Shown: piece after piece, positions 15,229 through 23,670 of the stretch | Numbering within the stretch: position 1 is the stretch's first letter | How the letters are laid out: the number at the start of each line of letters is the position of its first letter | Position numbers and translations under genes: made by a program | Source of the DNA: Candidatus Coatesbacteria bacterium | GTDB taxonomy: Bacteria; RBG-13-66-14 | Assembly: GCA_014728225.1 (NCBI GenBank) | Contig: WJLX01000141.1 | Location: forward strand, 1 to 36,517 | Reading direction: 5' to 3' | Length of the DNA: 36,517 nt | Notes under the pieces: model-generated | The model's database searches: none | Told to the model about the DNA's origin: nothing | The model's input: the letters and a program-made list of their open reading frames with translations, nothing else

Positions 15229-16545
15229 CTAGCGGCGTCCGCGGATGCGGCCCTTCTTGAGGAAGCCGTCGTAGTGGCGCATCAGCAGGTGGCTTTCGAT
15301 CTGGCGCATGGTATCCAGGGCCACGCCGACGACGATCAGCAGTCCGGTGCCGCCGAAGGCGAAGGGGGCCTGGAAGATCTGGCTCATCACGATGGGCAGC
15401 AGGGCGATGATGGCCAGGAAGATGGCGCCGGCCAGGGTGATGCGCGTCAGGATGCGGTCGATGAAGGCTTCGGTGCGTTTGCCTGGTCGGACGCCGGGGA
15501 TGAAGCCGCCGTACTTTTTCATGTTGTCGGCCAGGTCGGCCGGATTGAGCACGATGGCGGTGTAGAAGTAGGCGAAGAAGATAATCAGTGTGGCGTAGAT
15601 CACCATGTAGAGGGGTTCGCCGGGGGCGAGCCAGCCGGCGAGGGTGCGCAGCCACTCGGCGTCGGTGAACATTAGGATGGTGTTGGGGAACATGATCAGG
15701 GCGCTGGCGAAGATGATCGGGATGACGCCGGCGGTATTGACCCGCAGGGGTATGTGGGTTGTTTGGCCGCCGTATATCTTGCGTCCGACGATGCGTTTGG
15801 CGTACTGGACGCGGATGCGGCGCTGACCCTGCTGGATGAGGACGACGGCTGCGACGACGAGGACCATCACCAGCAGGAGGATGACGGTGTTGATCATGTT
15901 GCTCTCGCCGAGGAACAGCTTATCGACGTTGGCGGTGAAGTCTGCTGGTATGCGGGCGATGATGCCGATGAAGATGATCAGGGAGATGCCGTTGCCGATA
16001 CCGCGTTCGGAGATCTGTTCGCCGAGCCACATGATGAAGGCGGTGCCGGCGGTCATGGTGATCATGGCCAGCAGGGTGAAGCCCCAGGGTCCCAGGGAGG
16101 GGTCGAGGAGACCGGGGATCTCGCTGGCGCCGAGGTTGCGGATCCAGGCGGAGATGCCGTAGCTCTGCAGCAGGGAGAGGCCGATGGTGCCGTAGCGGGT
16201 GTACTGGGTGATCTTCTTGCGTCCGGCCTCGCCTTCCTTCTTGAGCTTCTCCAGGGCCGGGATGACGGCGGTGAGGAGCTGGAGGATGATCGAGGCGGAG
16301 ATGTAGGGCATGATGCCCAGAGCGAAGATGGTGGCCTTGCGCAGGTTGCCGCCGGCGAACATGTCGAAGAAACCGAAGACGCCGCCGGAGGCTTTGCTGG
16401 CGAACCAGTCGGAGAGGGCGCCGGCGTTGACCCCGGGGGTGGGGATGTGGCCGCCGATGCGGTAGACGAACAGCAGCAACAGGGTGAAGAGGATGCGCTG
16501 CCGCAGCTCCGGGATCGCGAACATGTTGCGGATGCTCTTGAACAC
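15229..16545 (-). CDS. secY: Protein translocase subunit SecY
   Basis: SecY forms the protein-conducting channel of the inner membrane with SecE and SecG. The 438-residue product has ten predicted membrane helices. Family landmarks include the N-terminal IPELRQRILFTLLLLFVYRIGGHIPTPGV, the plug/TM2 segment with GIMPYISASIILQLL, the cytoplasmic loop VQYAKRIVGRKIYGGQTTHIPLRVNTAGVIPIIFASALIMFP, and FIPGVRPGKRTE. The GTG start overlaps the rplO stop by one base (TAGTG). It is the last gene before a long spacer. Confidence 0.97.
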   Translation of the reverse strand: MFKSIRNMFAIPELRQRILFTLLLLFVYRIGGHIPTPGVNAGALSDWFASKASGGVFGFFDMFAGGNLRKATIFALGIMPYISASIILQLLTAVIPALEKLKKEGEAGRKKITQYTRYGTIGLSLLQSYGISAWIRNLGASEIPGLLDPSLGPWGFTLLAMITMTAGTAFIMWLGEQISERGIGNGISLIIFIGIIARIPADFTANVDKLFLGESNMINTVILLLVMVLVVAAVVLIQQGQRRIRVQYAKRIVGRKIYGGQTTHIPLRVNTAGVIPIIFASALIMFPNTILMFTDAEWLRTLAGWLAPGEPLYMVIYATLIIFFAYFYTAIVLNPADLADNMKKYGGFIPGVRPGKRTEAFIDRILTRITLAGAIFLAIIALLPIVMSQIFQAPFAFGGTGLLIVVGVALDTMRQIESHLLMRHYDGFLKKGRIRGRR

Positions 16546-16979
16546 TAGACCACCACCGCTTTCCCTCCGGCGGCCTCGATTTTGGCCCGGGCGCCGGCGC
16601 TGAAGGCGTTGGCGCGGACCTCGTAGGCGCCGGTGATTTCCCCGTCACCGAGGATCTTGACGCGGCTTGCGTGGGTACGCACGCGGCGTCGGGCTTTGAG
16701 CAGTTCGATGTCGACGACGCCTTCGGCGCCCAGGGCGTCGAGCTCGCCGACGTTGACGAAGTCGTAGTGTTTTTTCATCAAGCCGCGGCGGGAGTTGAAG
16801 CCGCGCTTGGGCAGGCGGCGAAACAGGGGCATCTGTCCGCCCTCGAAACCGCGTCGCACTCCGCCGCCGGAGCGGGAGTTCTGGCCGTTCATGCCGCGCC
16901 CGCAGTAGGTGCCGCGGCCCGAGCCGTTGCCGCGGCCGACGCGCCGCCTCTTCTTGTTGTTGGAGGGTTTGAGTTGCAT
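16545..16979 (-). CDS. rplO: 50S ribosomal protein L15
   Basis: L15 (144 residues) is a late 50S assembly protein. The Gly/Arg-rich N-terminal extension KKRRRVGRGNGSGRGTYCGRGMNGQNSR is characteristic, followed by EGGQMPLFRRLPKRGF and the globular C-terminal domain ending IEAAGGKAVVV. It is 18 nt downstream of rpmD and coupled to secY. Confidence 0.97.
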   Translation of the reverse strand: MQLKPSNNKKRRRVGRGNGSGRGTYCGRGMNGQNSRSGGGVRRGFEGGQMPLFRRLPKRGFNSRRGLMKKHYDFVNVGELDALGAEGVVDIELLKARRRVRTHASRVKILGDGEITGAYEVRANAFSAGARAKIEAAGGKAVVV

Positions 16980-16997
16980 GGTTCCCCTTTGGCGGGA

Positions 16998-17183
16998 TTA
17001 GTCCTCTAGGGTCTCGACTTCGACCAGATGGCGCACGGCGTAGGCCATCCCGCGGATCTGCGGGGTGTCGTCGTGGACGACGGTCCGGCCGATCTTGCCC
17101 AGGCCGAGGGTCTTGAGGGTGACCTTGTGTTGTTTGAGGGCGCCGATCTGGCTCTTGATCTGGGTGATGGCGACTTTATTCAT
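16998..17183 (-). CDS. rpmD: 50S ribosomal protein L30
   Basis: The 61-residue protein [46 protein letters not shown] has the typical L30 length and [20 protein letters not shown] motif. The ATG at 17181-17183 lies within the last codons of rpsE (overlap of 8 nt); a GTG directly upstream (17184-17186) is an alternative start adding one residue. Confidence 0.94.
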   Translation of the reverse strand: MNKVAITQIKSQIGALKQHKVTLKTLGLGKIGRTVVHDDTPQIRGMAYAVRHLVEVETLED

Positions 17184-17796
17184 CACGTTCCTCGCGGCTG
17201 CCGCCGGCGGTGTAGCCGACGATCGGCCCCTCTTCGGCGTCTTCTTCTTCGGGCTTTTCCTCTTCGCTTTCGCTGCGCTGGCTGCGGAAGGTGAAGTAGC
17301 CGTGGTGACGCATCAGGGGTCGCTTACCCCGCCGCTTGGCCACGCTGTCGATGTCCATCATGTTTTCCAGGGCGTCAAAGACGGCGTGGACGACGTTGTG
17401 CGGGTTGTTGGTGTTGAGGGTCTTGGTCAGGATGTCGCCGATGCCGGCGACCTCGAGGATGTCGCGGACGGGACCGCCGGCGATGACCCCGGTACCGGGG
17501 GCGGCGGGCTTGAGCAGCACACGGCCGGCGCCGGCGTGACCGACGATCTTGTGGGGGATGGTGGTGCCGATCATGGGGACCTTGTGCATATCCTTCTTGG
17601 CGGCTTCGATGCCTTTGCGCACGGCGTCGGGCACCTCGGGGGCCTTGCCGAGGCCCCAGCCGACACGACCCTTCTTGTCGCCGACGACGACGAGGGCGTT
17701 GAAGCTGAAGCGCCGGCCGCCCTTGACCACCTTGGCGACGCGGTTGATGGTGATCACGCGGTCTTCGAGATCACCGAGGATGTCCTTTCTTCTCAT
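17176..17796 (-). CDS. rpsE: 30S ribosomal protein S5 with acidic C-terminal extension
   Basis: S5 acts in decoding fidelity and mRNA helicase activity at the 30S entry. The core (about 1-165) is standard: [42 protein letters not shown] and [19 protein letters not shown], then the segment VAKRRGKRP. Beyond it a tail of about 40 residues includes [15 protein letters not shown] and ends GGSREERDE, a very acidic stretch unusual for a ribosomal protein. Two adjacent ATGs exist (17797-17799 and 17794-17796); the second gives better spacing to AAAGGGG. The end overlaps rpmD. Confidence 0.95.
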   Translation of the reverse strand: MRRKDILGDLEDRVITINRVAKVVKGGRRFSFNALVVVGDKKGRVGWGLGKAPEVPDAVRKGIEAAKKDMHKVPMIGTTIPHKIVGHAGAGRVLLKPAAPGTGVIAGGPVRDILEVAGIGDILTKTLNTNNPHNVVHAVFDALENMMDIDSVAKRRGKRPLMRHHGYFTFRSQRSESEEEKPEEEDAEEGPIVGYTAGGSREERDE

Positions 17797-17813
17797 CATT
17801 CCCCTTTATCAGG

Positions 17814-18173
17814 TTAAAACTGCAACCCGCTCTTGCGGGCGGCGTCGGCCAGAGCCTTGACGCGTCCGTGGTAGCGGAAACCGCCGCGGTCGAAGACGAC
17901 GCGTTCAACGCCGGCGTTCTTGGCCCGCTCGGCGATCAGCTCGCCCACCCGGGCGGCGTTGGCGATATTGCAGGCCGAAGCGGCGCCGCTCTCGTTACGC
18001 AGCTCCAGGGTGCTGGCGCTGGTCAGAGTCCGACCGGCCTCGTCGTCGATGAGCTGGACGTAAAGGTGGCGGTTGGAGCGGAAGACGGCCAACCGCGGGC
18101 GTTCGGGCGTGCCCGAGACGTGTTTGCGGATATGGGTGTGCCGCCGCATTCTGAGTCGCTGTTTCTTGAGCAT
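17814..18173 (-). CDS. rplR: 50S ribosomal protein L18
   Basis: L18 (119 residues) binds 5S rRNA. The basic N-terminus [39 protein letters not shown] and the C-terminal [30 protein letters not shown] are diagnostic. It lies 14-17 nt upstream of rpsE and about 76 nt downstream of rplF. Confidence 0.97.
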   Translation of the reverse strand: MLKKQRLRMRRHTHIRKHVSGTPERPRLAVFRSNRHLYVQLIDDEAGRTLTSASTLELRNESGAASACNIANAARVGELIAERAKNAGVERVVFDRGGFRYHGRVKALADAARKSGLQF

Positions 18174-18249
18174 GGTTCTCCTGTCGGTCGGTCCGCGTGT
18201 CGGCGGACCTCGGGCCCCGGAGGACCCCCCGTTACAGTGGTTGGTGCGG

Positions 18250-18798
18250 CTAGGCGACGGTGGCCTTGCCGGCCTTCTGGCGGACCCACTCGCCGTCGTA
18301 GCGGATGCCCTTGCCCTTGTAGGGTTCCGGGGGCCGTACGCGGCGGATGCGGGCGGCGGTCTCGCCGACGAGCTGCTTGTCGATGCCGGAGACGGTGATC
18401 AGGGTGAAGTCGCCCCGGGGTTCGACGGCGAAGGCGATGCCTTCGGGCGCCGGGATCTCGACGGGGTGGCAGAAACCGACGTTGAGGAGGAGGGTCGAGC
18501 CTTTGACCTGGGCGCGGTAGCCGGTGCCGCGGATCTCGAGCTTCTTCTCGAAACCCTCGGTGACCCCCTGGATCATGTTGGCGGTCAGCGAGCGGGCCAG
18601 GCCGTGGAGGGACTTGGATTGCTTGGTCTCGTCGGGCCGGGTGAAGCACAGCCCTTCGTCGCGCAGCTCGAAGGCGATGGGGTTGACGACTTCCCAGCTC
18701 AACTCGCCCCGGGGTCCCTTGACGTGGATGATCCGACCGTCGAGCTTGATGTCGACCTTGTCGGGCACGGGGATGGGGTTGGCGCCGATGCGGCTCAT
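18250..18798 (-). CDS. rplF: 50S ribosomal protein L6
   Basis: L6 (182 residues) has two related alpha/beta domains. It begins [21 protein letters not shown] and contains [43 protein letters not shown] and the C-terminal [29 protein letters not shown]. The ATG at 18796-18798 has a strong GGAGG 6 nt upstream. The reading frame remains open for a further 600 nt upstream, through a repeat-bearing spacer and into rpsH in another frame, but that part has no L6 similarity. Confidence 0.97.
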   Translation of the reverse strand: MSRIGANPIPVPDKVDIKLDGRIIHVKGPRGELSWEVVNPIAFELRDEGLCFTRPDETKQSKSLHGLARSLTANMIQGVTEGFEKKLEIRGTGYRAQVKGSTLLLNVGFCHPVEIPAPEGIAFAVEPRGDFTLITVSGIDKQLVGETAARIRRVRPPEPYKGKGIRYDGEWVRQKAGKATVA

Positions 18799-19162
18799 CG
18801 TGACCTCCTGGGGGGACGACGTCGGGGCGGTTCCTGGTTGCGTCGGTCCCGGTGGCGTTTCCTCGATACGGATGCCGGTGGATGTTGGTGACTGCTTGTA
18901 CGCCGGCGTCCCGGGGGGTGGACTTGCGCAGCGGGTTTTAGGAAACGGGGCCGGACCGCTTTCTTGACCGTCGTGCTTGGCTAGTTTGGGGTTGCGGGCC
19001 GGCTCGCGGGTTCGCTGGCGTTTTCTTCGCTGGCGTTTTCTTCGCTGGCGTTTTCGTAGGTCGGTTTTGAAAGTCGCTTTCGTGTCTGCTTCTCGCTCGC
19101 CCTTGCGGGCTGCGATCATTCTCGATCGGGCCGGCGGCGGGTTCGCCGTTTGCAATCGCTCC
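18799..19162. other. Gene-free spacer between rpsH and rplF
   Basis: This 364-nt gap interrupts the normally tight spc operon. It contains a perfect three-unit 15-bp tandem repeat (19011-19055) and no separate credible gene. The minus strand is open in the rplF frame across the whole gap and would encode a very basic KRQRR-repeat peptide, most likely a chance product of the repeat. Confidence 0.6.
19011..19055. repeat. Three perfect 15-bp tandem units
   Basis: TTCGCTGGCGTTTTC is repeated without change at 19011-19025, 19026-19040 and 19041-19055. The 15-bp period keeps reading frame, giving KRQRR on the minus strand. Confidence 0.9.
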
Positions 19163-19561
19163 CTACCAGACGCGGCAGATGTATTCGCCGCCGACGCCCT
19201 TGCGCCGGGCGGCGTAGTCGGGCAGTACGCCGTGGGAGGTGGAGATGACGGCGACACCCAGTCCGTTCTTGACGTAGGGGATGGTGTCCCGGCGGACGTA
19301 GATGCGCAGGCCGGGCTTGGAGACCCGTTCGAGACCCCGGATGGCGGGTTCGCCGCGGTCGCCGTACTTGATGTCGACGACGAGACTGGGGTGGCCTTCA
19401 TCACGCTCGACGCGGTAGCCGGTGAGGTAGCCTTCGTCGACGAGGAGCTTGACGATGGATTCCTTGAACTTGGAGTAGCCGATGGTGACCCGTTGATGGT
19501 CGGCCCGGAAGGCGTTGCGGATGCGGGTCAGCAGATCGGCGATGGGGTCTGTCATCACCAT
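19163..19561 (-). CDS. rpsH: 30S ribosomal protein S8
   Basis: S8 (132 residues) binds the central domain of 16S rRNA. It starts MVMTDPIADLLTRIRNAFRADHQ and ends in the signature VISTSHGVLPDYAARRKGVGGEYICRVW. In many bacteria S8 represses the spc operon by binding its mRNA; no matching structure was identified here. There is a gap of about 70 nt from rpsN. Confidence 0.97.
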   Translation of the reverse strand: MVMTDPIADLLTRIRNAFRADHQRVTIGYSKFKESIVKLLVDEGYLTGYRVERDEGHPSLVVDIKYGDRGEPAIRGLERVSKPGLRIYVRRDTIPYVKNGLGVAVISTSHGVLPDYAARRKGVGGEYICRVW

Positions 19562-19630
19562 AATTGGTAGAACCTCTAACTGGCGGCCGTCGCCGCGTGG
19601 GAAGAAGGTGCTAGAAATCGCGTTCTGCGC

Positions 19631-19816
19631 TTACCAGCTGGCCTTGGTTACGCCGGGGAGCTTCCCCTCGAGGGCCAGTTTGCGCAAGCAGATGCGGCAC
19701 ATGTCGAAGCGCCGGTAGTAGGCGCGGGCGCGTCCGCACAGCGGGCAGCGGTTGTATTCGCGCACCTTGTACTTTTGCGGGCGTCGGGCCTTGACTCGTA
19801 AGGCGGTGCGGGCCAC
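19631..19816 (-). CDS. rpsN: 30S ribosomal protein S14, zinc-binding (type Z)
   Basis: The 61-residue protein has [38 protein letters not shown], the two CxxC pairs of the short zinc-containing S14 class. It is located at the standard position between rplE and rpsH, 18 nt after rplE. Confidence 0.97.
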   Translation of the reverse strand: MARTALRVKARRPQKYKVREYNRCPLCGRARAYYRRFDMCRICLRKLALEGKLPGVTKASW

Positions 19817-19834
19817 CGGTTCCTCCTGCGGCTG

Positions 19835-20386
19835 TTAGGGCAGCGGTTTGCTGAAAGGCATACCCAGCTCTTGTAACAGGGCTTTGGCCTGTTCGTCGTC
19901 GGGGGCGTTGGTGCAGATGGTGACGGTCATCCCGGCGACCTGGGAGATATCATCGTAGTTGATCTCGGGGAAGATCACCTGTTCAGTCAGCCCGAGGTTG
20001 TAGTTGCCGCGGCCGTCGAAGGCGCGATCGCCCATGCCCTGGAAATCGCGGATCTGGGGCAGGGCGACGCTGATCAGACGGTCGAAGAACTCGTACATCC
20101 GTTGGCGGCGCAGGGTGACGCGGCAGCCGACGACGTAGCCCTCGCGGATCTTGAATTGGGCGATCGACTTTTTGGCCCGGGTCAACACGGGCTTTTGACC
20201 GGTAATGGCGGTCAGGTCCTCGACGGCGCCCTCGACGATCTTGGGGTTCTCCTTGGAGTCACCGATGCCGCGGTTGAGGACGATCTTGGTCAGCCGGGGC
20301 ACCTGCATCGGGTTATGGAACCCGAAGCGCTTGGTGAGGGCCGGGCGGACCTGCTCTTGGTAATGCTGTTGAAGCCTGGCGGTCAC
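19835..20386 (-). CDS. rplE: 50S ribosomal protein L5
   Basis: L5 (183 residues) binds 5S rRNA and contacts P-site tRNA. Landmarks include NPMQVPRLTKIVLNRGIGD, LTAITGQKPVLTRAKKSIAQFKIREG, RISVALPQIRDFQGM (with local variation) and the C-terminal MTVTICTNAPDDEQAKALLQELGMPF. The GTG start (20384-20386) is preceded by GGAGG at 5 nt spacing, supporting it over internal starts. Confidence 0.97.
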   Translation of the reverse strand: MTARLQQHYQEQVRPALTKRFGFHNPMQVPRLTKIVLNRGIGDSKENPKIVEGAVEDLTAITGQKPVLTRAKKSIAQFKIREGYVVGCRVTLRRQRMYEFFDRLISVALPQIRDFQGMGDRAFDGRGNYNLGLTEQVIFPEINYDDISQVAGMTVTICTNAPDDEQAKALLQELGMPFSKPLP

Positions 20387-20398
20387 GACTGCCTCCTG

Positions 20399-20719
20399 CT
20401 AAGCGAACTCGGCGTCGCAGCGCTTGCAGACGCGCTTGCGTTCGCCGTCGGTGCGGACGATGCCCAGGCGGCTGGGCTTGCCGCACTTGGGGCAGACCAG
20501 CATCAGGTTGCTCAGACGAACGGGGGCCTCGAGTTCGATGATGCCGCCCTGGACGTCTTGGCTGGTCTGTCGCTGGTGCTTCTTGACGAAGTTGACGCCC
20601 TGGACGACGGCGCGTTGATCATCGAGGAAGATCTTGAGGATCTCGCCGCGCTTGCCGCGGTCCTCGCCGGAGATGACCTCGACGGTGTCGCCCTTGCGCA
20701 GTTTGGTAATCCGAGACAT
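20399..20719 (-). CDS. rplX: 50S ribosomal protein L24 with zinc-ribbon C-terminus
   Basis: L24 (106 residues) initiates 50S assembly. The KOW motif KLRKGDTVEVISGEDRGKRGEILKIFLDDQRAVVQGVNFVKKH is followed by a C-terminal zinc ribbon, CPKCGKPSRLGI...CKRCDAEFA, found in a subset of bacterial L24 proteins. The start lies 2 nt after rplN. Confidence 0.97.
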   Translation of the reverse strand: MSRITKLRKGDTVEVISGEDRGKRGEILKIFLDDQRAVVQGVNFVKKHQRQTSQDVQGGIIELEAPVRLSNLMLVCPKCGKPSRLGIVRTDGERKRVCKRCDAEFA

Positions 20720-20721
20720 TG

Positions 20722-21090
20722 CTAGAGCACCTCCGGGGCCAGGGCGACGACGCGGTAGAATTTCTTCTCCCTGAGTTCGCGGGCCACGGGGCCGAAGACG
20801 CGGGTGGCGACGGGCTCGCCCAGGGGGCCGATGATCACCGCGGCGTTGTCGTCGAAGCGGATGTAGGAGCCGTCCTTGCGGCGGATCTCCTTGCGGGTGC
20901 GCACGATGACGGCGCGTACCACGGAGCTGGCCTTGACCTGGCTGTTGGGCAGGGCCTCTTTAATGGTGACCACGACGACATCGCCCACCGAGGCGTAGCG
21001 GCGTCGCGATCCACCGAGGACCTTGATGCACAATGCCTTTTTCGCACCGGAGTTGTCGGTGACGTTGAGGATGCTTTCTTGTTGAATCAT
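20722..21090 (-). CDS. rplN: 50S ribosomal protein L14
   Basis: L14 (122 residues) forms part of an intersubunit bridge. [48 protein letters not shown] and [46 protein letters not shown] match the family throughout. It follows rpsQ after an 86-nt spacer and opens the spc part of the cluster. Confidence 0.98.
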   Translation of the reverse strand: MIQQESILNVTDNSGAKKALCIKVLGGSRRRYASVGDVVVVTIKEALPNSQVKASSVVRAVIVRTRKEIRRKDGSYIRFDDNAAVIIGPLGEPVATRVFGPVARELREKKFYRVVALAPEVL

Positions 21091-21176
21091 CTGCTACCGC
21101 CTTTGGCCCCGCCGTCGTCCCACGAAGGGCGGAGGCGCGCCGCCGCCGGGGCGTGGTGGTTATGGGGTCCGGGCGC

Positions 21177-21434
21177 TCACGCGCTGGACCGTTCGAGAAT
21201 GTCCAGCACCCGCCAGCACTTGCGCTTGGACAGCGGCCGGGTTTCTTCGATGAGGACCCGGTCGCCGGCGCGACACTCGTTGTTCTCGTCGTGGGCCATG
21301 TAACGGCTGGTCAGGGTGATCGTCTTGCGATACAGGGGATGGGACTGACGGCGCTCGACGACGACCACCACGGTCTTGGCGTGGGCGTCGGAGGCCACTC
21401 GTCCGATCCGGCGTTTGCGTTTGCTTACGGCCAT
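21177..21434 (-). CDS. rpsQ: 30S ribosomal protein S17
   Basis: S17 (85 residues) is an OB-fold primary rRNA-binding protein. MAVSKRKRRIGRVASDAHAKTVVVVVERRQSHPLYRKTITLTSRYMAHDENNECRAGDRVLIEETRPLSKRKCWRVLDIL covers the family from end to end. The start is 2 nt after the rpmC stop. Last gene of the S10 part. Confidence 0.97.
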   Translation of the reverse strand: MAVSKRKRRIGRVASDAHAKTVVVVVERRQSHPLYRKTITLTSRYMAHDENNECRAGDRVLIEETRPLSKRKCWRVLDILERSSA

Positions 21435-21436
21435 CG

Positions 21437-21643
21437 TTAACCCTCGTCGGCGGGGGCGTGGCGACGCTCCCAGAGGATGGTTTTAATGCGGGCGATATCT
21501 TTGCGCACCTGCCGGATGCGCGCCGGGTTGGAGAGCTGCTTCATGCGCAGCTGGAAGCGCAGGTTCATCAGCTCGGTGGTGAGCTCGTCATGGGTGCTCT
21601 CCAGCTCGGCCTCGGTCATCTGCTTCAGCTCGGTCGACTTCAT
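21437..21643 (-). CDS. rpmC: 50S ribosomal protein L29
   Basis: The 68-residue two-helix protein MKSTELKQMTEAELESTHDELTTELMNLRFQLRMKQLSNPARIRQVRKDIARIKTIL has the L29 core NLRFQL...N..RIR.VRKDIARIKT. L29 lies at the peptide exit tunnel. It is 26 nt downstream of rplP. Confidence 0.97.
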   Translation of the reverse strand: MKSTELKQMTEAELESTHDELTTELMNLRFQLRMKQLSNPARIRQVRKDIARIKTILWERRHAPADEG

Positions 21644-21669
21644 GCCTACAAGCTCCTAGTGTTCGGATA

Positions 21670-22074
21670 CTAGCGTTCGACGAAGCGGGTGCGGATGGGC
21701 AGCTTGTGGCTGGCCAGGCGCATGGCCTCGTAGGCGGTGGCGCGGTCGATGCCGTCGAGTTCGAACATGATCCGGCCCGGCTTGACCACGGCCACCCAGC
21801 CCTCGGGAGCGCCCTTACCGGATCCCATGCGGACTTCCTGCGGCTTCTTGGTATAGGTCTTGGTGGGGAAGATGCGGATCCACAGCTTCCCGCCGCGCTT
21901 GACGTGGCGGTTGATGGTCACGCGGGCGGCCTCAATCTGCCGGCCGGTGATCCAGTGGGGATCCAGGGCCATCAGGCCGTACTGGCCGTAGTTCAGGGAG
22001 CTGCCGCGATGGGCCTTGCCGCGCATCCGGCCGCGCTGGTGCTTGCGCCACTTGGTTCGTTTGGGTTGCAGCAT
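21670..22074 (-). CDS. rplP: 50S ribosomal protein L16
   Basis: L16 (134 residues) shapes the A-site of the peptidyl transferase centre. [39 protein letters not shown] and [32 protein letters not shown] are fully typical. Its ATG overlaps the rpsC stop by one base (TGATG), indicating translational coupling. Confidence 0.98.
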   Translation of the reverse strand: MLQPKRTKWRKHQRGRMRGKAHRGSSLNYGQYGLMALDPHWITGRQIEAARVTINRHVKRGGKLWIRIFPTKTYTKKPQEVRMGSGKGAPEGWVAVVKPGRIMFELDGIDRATAYEAMRLASHKLPIRTRFVER

Positions 22075-22811
22075 CAGCGGTTCCTCCTGCCGTCACGCCG
22101 ACCGCCGCGGGGCGGGCGACGATCGCCGCGCCGGCCGCCGCCCCGGGGGGCGTTGATATCGGAGCCCTTGAGGCCCTCGGTGCCGGGCAGCTTCTCGCCG
22201 TGGTAGATCCAGACCTTGACGCCGATGCGACCGGCGGTGGTGCCGGCCTCGGCCAGGCCGAAGTCGATGTCGGCGCGCAGGGTGTGCAGCGGCACACGGC
22301 CGACGATGTAACGCTCGGTGCGGCTCATCTCGGCGCCGCCCAGGCGGCCCGAGCAGATGATCTTGACGCCCAGGGCGCCGCGACGCAGGGCGGCCTCCTG
22401 GACCTTTTTCATCGCCCGGCGGAAGCCCATACGCTTCTCGAGCTGTTGGGCGACGTTCTCGGCGACAAGTTGGGCGTTGGTCTCGGGAGAGCGCACCTCG
22501 TCGATGGCCACCTTGACGGGCTTGCCGAGACGTTCGGCCAGCTCGTCACGCAGTTTGTTGACCTCGCTGCCCTTGCGGCCGATGATGATCCCGGGCCGGC
22601 TGCAGCGGATGATCACGGTGACCAGGTTGGGCAGACGCTCGAACTCGATCGCGCTGACCCCGGCGCCGTAGAAGCGTTCCTTGAGCTCCCGCCGCAGATG
22701 GATGTCCTGATGGAGCTGCTCGCGGTAGGTGTCGCCGCGGGCGAACCAGCGGGATTTCCAGGGCTTGATGTAGCCCAGGCGAAAGCCGGTGGGGTGGGTT
22801 TTCTGTCCCAT
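22074..22811 (-). CDS. rpsC: 30S ribosomal protein S3
   Basis: S3 (245 residues) has an N-terminal KH type-2 domain ([66 protein letters not shown]) and a C-terminal domain with [36 protein letters not shown] Gly/Arg-rich tail from about residue 215 is longer than in many species. S3 lines the mRNA entry tunnel. It lies 30 nt after rplV. Confidence 0.97.
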   Translation of the reverse strand: MGQKTHPTGFRLGYIKPWKSRWFARGDTYREQLHQDIHLRRELKERFYGAGVSAIEFERLPNLVTVIIRCSRPGIIIGRKGSEVNKLRDELAERLGKPVKVAIDEVRSPETNAQLVAENVAQQLEKRMGFRRAMKKVQEAALRRGALGVKIICSGRLGGAEMSRTERYIVGRVPLHTLRADIDFGLAEAGTTAGRIGVKVWIYHGEKLPGTEGLKGSDINAPRGGGRRGDRRPPRGGRRDGRRNR

Positions 22812-22841
22812 AACGTCTCTTTTCCCCTCGTCGGTGGTTGG

Positions 22842-23183
22842 CTAGGCGGCGGGCTCGGCCAGGCGGACGCGCAGCTTGGAAGTCCGCTTGAGGACGCGAC
22901 CGAACATGCCCTTGGCCTTGTAACGCATCCGTTTAAGCGTGGGCCCCTGGTCGACCTGCAGATCCTTGATGATCAGGGTGTCCAGATCGAGGACGCCGTC
23001 AAGGTCGTTGGAGGCGGCGTTGGCCAGGGCGGAGTTGAGCAGCTTGCGGATGATCGGCGCCGAGGCGCCCTTCATGTAGCCCAGCATGGCGATGGCCTCG
23101 TTGACGTTGCGACCGCGCACGGCGTCGGCGACGCGCCGGAGCTTGAAGGGTGAAATGCGCACGTATTTGATCTTGGCCTGCAT
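22842..23183 (-). CDS. rplV: 50S ribosomal protein L22
   Basis: L22 (113 residues) lines the nascent peptide tunnel with a beta hairpin. MQAKIKYVRISPFKLRRVADAVRGRNVNEAIAML and KRMRYKAKGMFGRVLKRTSKLRVRLAE are typical. The ATG at 23181-23183 gives the standard length; earlier in-frame codons lie in the rpsS spacer and are not homologous. It has only a weak GAGAG ribosome-binding site. Confidence 0.95.
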   Translation of the reverse strand: MQAKIKYVRISPFKLRRVADAVRGRNVNEAIAMLGYMKGASAPIIRKLLNSALANAASNDLDGVLDLDTLIIKDLQVDQGPTLKRMRYKAKGMFGRVLKRTSKLRVRLAEPAA

Positions 23184-23292
23184 GTTGCGCTCTCTTTGGC
23201 GGAAGGCTCTGTCGTTCGAGCCGGCGTAGAGGGTCAGGGCGACGGCGTCGGCGTCGGCCGGACCGCTGCCGGTGAAATCGGCCCCTCTTCGG

Positions 23293-23577
23293 TTACTTGA
23301 GCGAGGTGGAACGGGCGGTCTTGCCGCCGTGGCTGCGGAAGGTCCGTGTCGGGGCGAACTCACCCAGCTTGTGACCCACCATCTCTTCGGTGATGTAGAC
23401 GGGCACGTGCTTGCGGCCGTTGTAGACGGCGATGGTCTGGCGGATGAACTCGGGCGGGATCGTGGAGCTGCGCGCCCAGGTCTTGATCACCCTGCGTTCG
23501 CCGGTGCGATTGAGTTCCTCGATCTTGGCCAGCAAACGGGCGTCTACGTAGGGCCCTTTCTTGATGGATCTGGACAT
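23293..23577 (-). CDS. rpsS: 30S ribosomal protein S19
   Basis: S19 (94 residues) binds the 16S 3' major domain with S13. [23 protein letters not shown] and [51 protein letters not shown] are diagnostic. It is separated from rplB by 93 nt and from rplV by 109 nt, looser spacing than usual. Confidence 0.98.
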   Translation of the reverse strand: MSRSIKKGPYVDARLLAKIEELNRTGERRVIKTWARSSTIPPEFIRQTIAVYNGRKHVPVYITEEMVGHKLGEFAPTRTFRSHGGKTARSTSLK

Positions 23578-23670
23578 CGGTTGGTCTGCTCCTCCGGCGG
23601 TCGGCGTTGTTGACGGCCGCCAGGTTTGTCGGACCGGCGCCGGCTGTCCGGCGACGGAGCGGCTGATGGG

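Noticed and set aside
18799-19404. A longer L6 protein starting far upstream in the same frame
   Set aside because: The normal ATG at 18796-18798 has an ideal GGAGG site and yields a full-length L6; the extra part overlaps rpsH antiphase and a tandem repeat.
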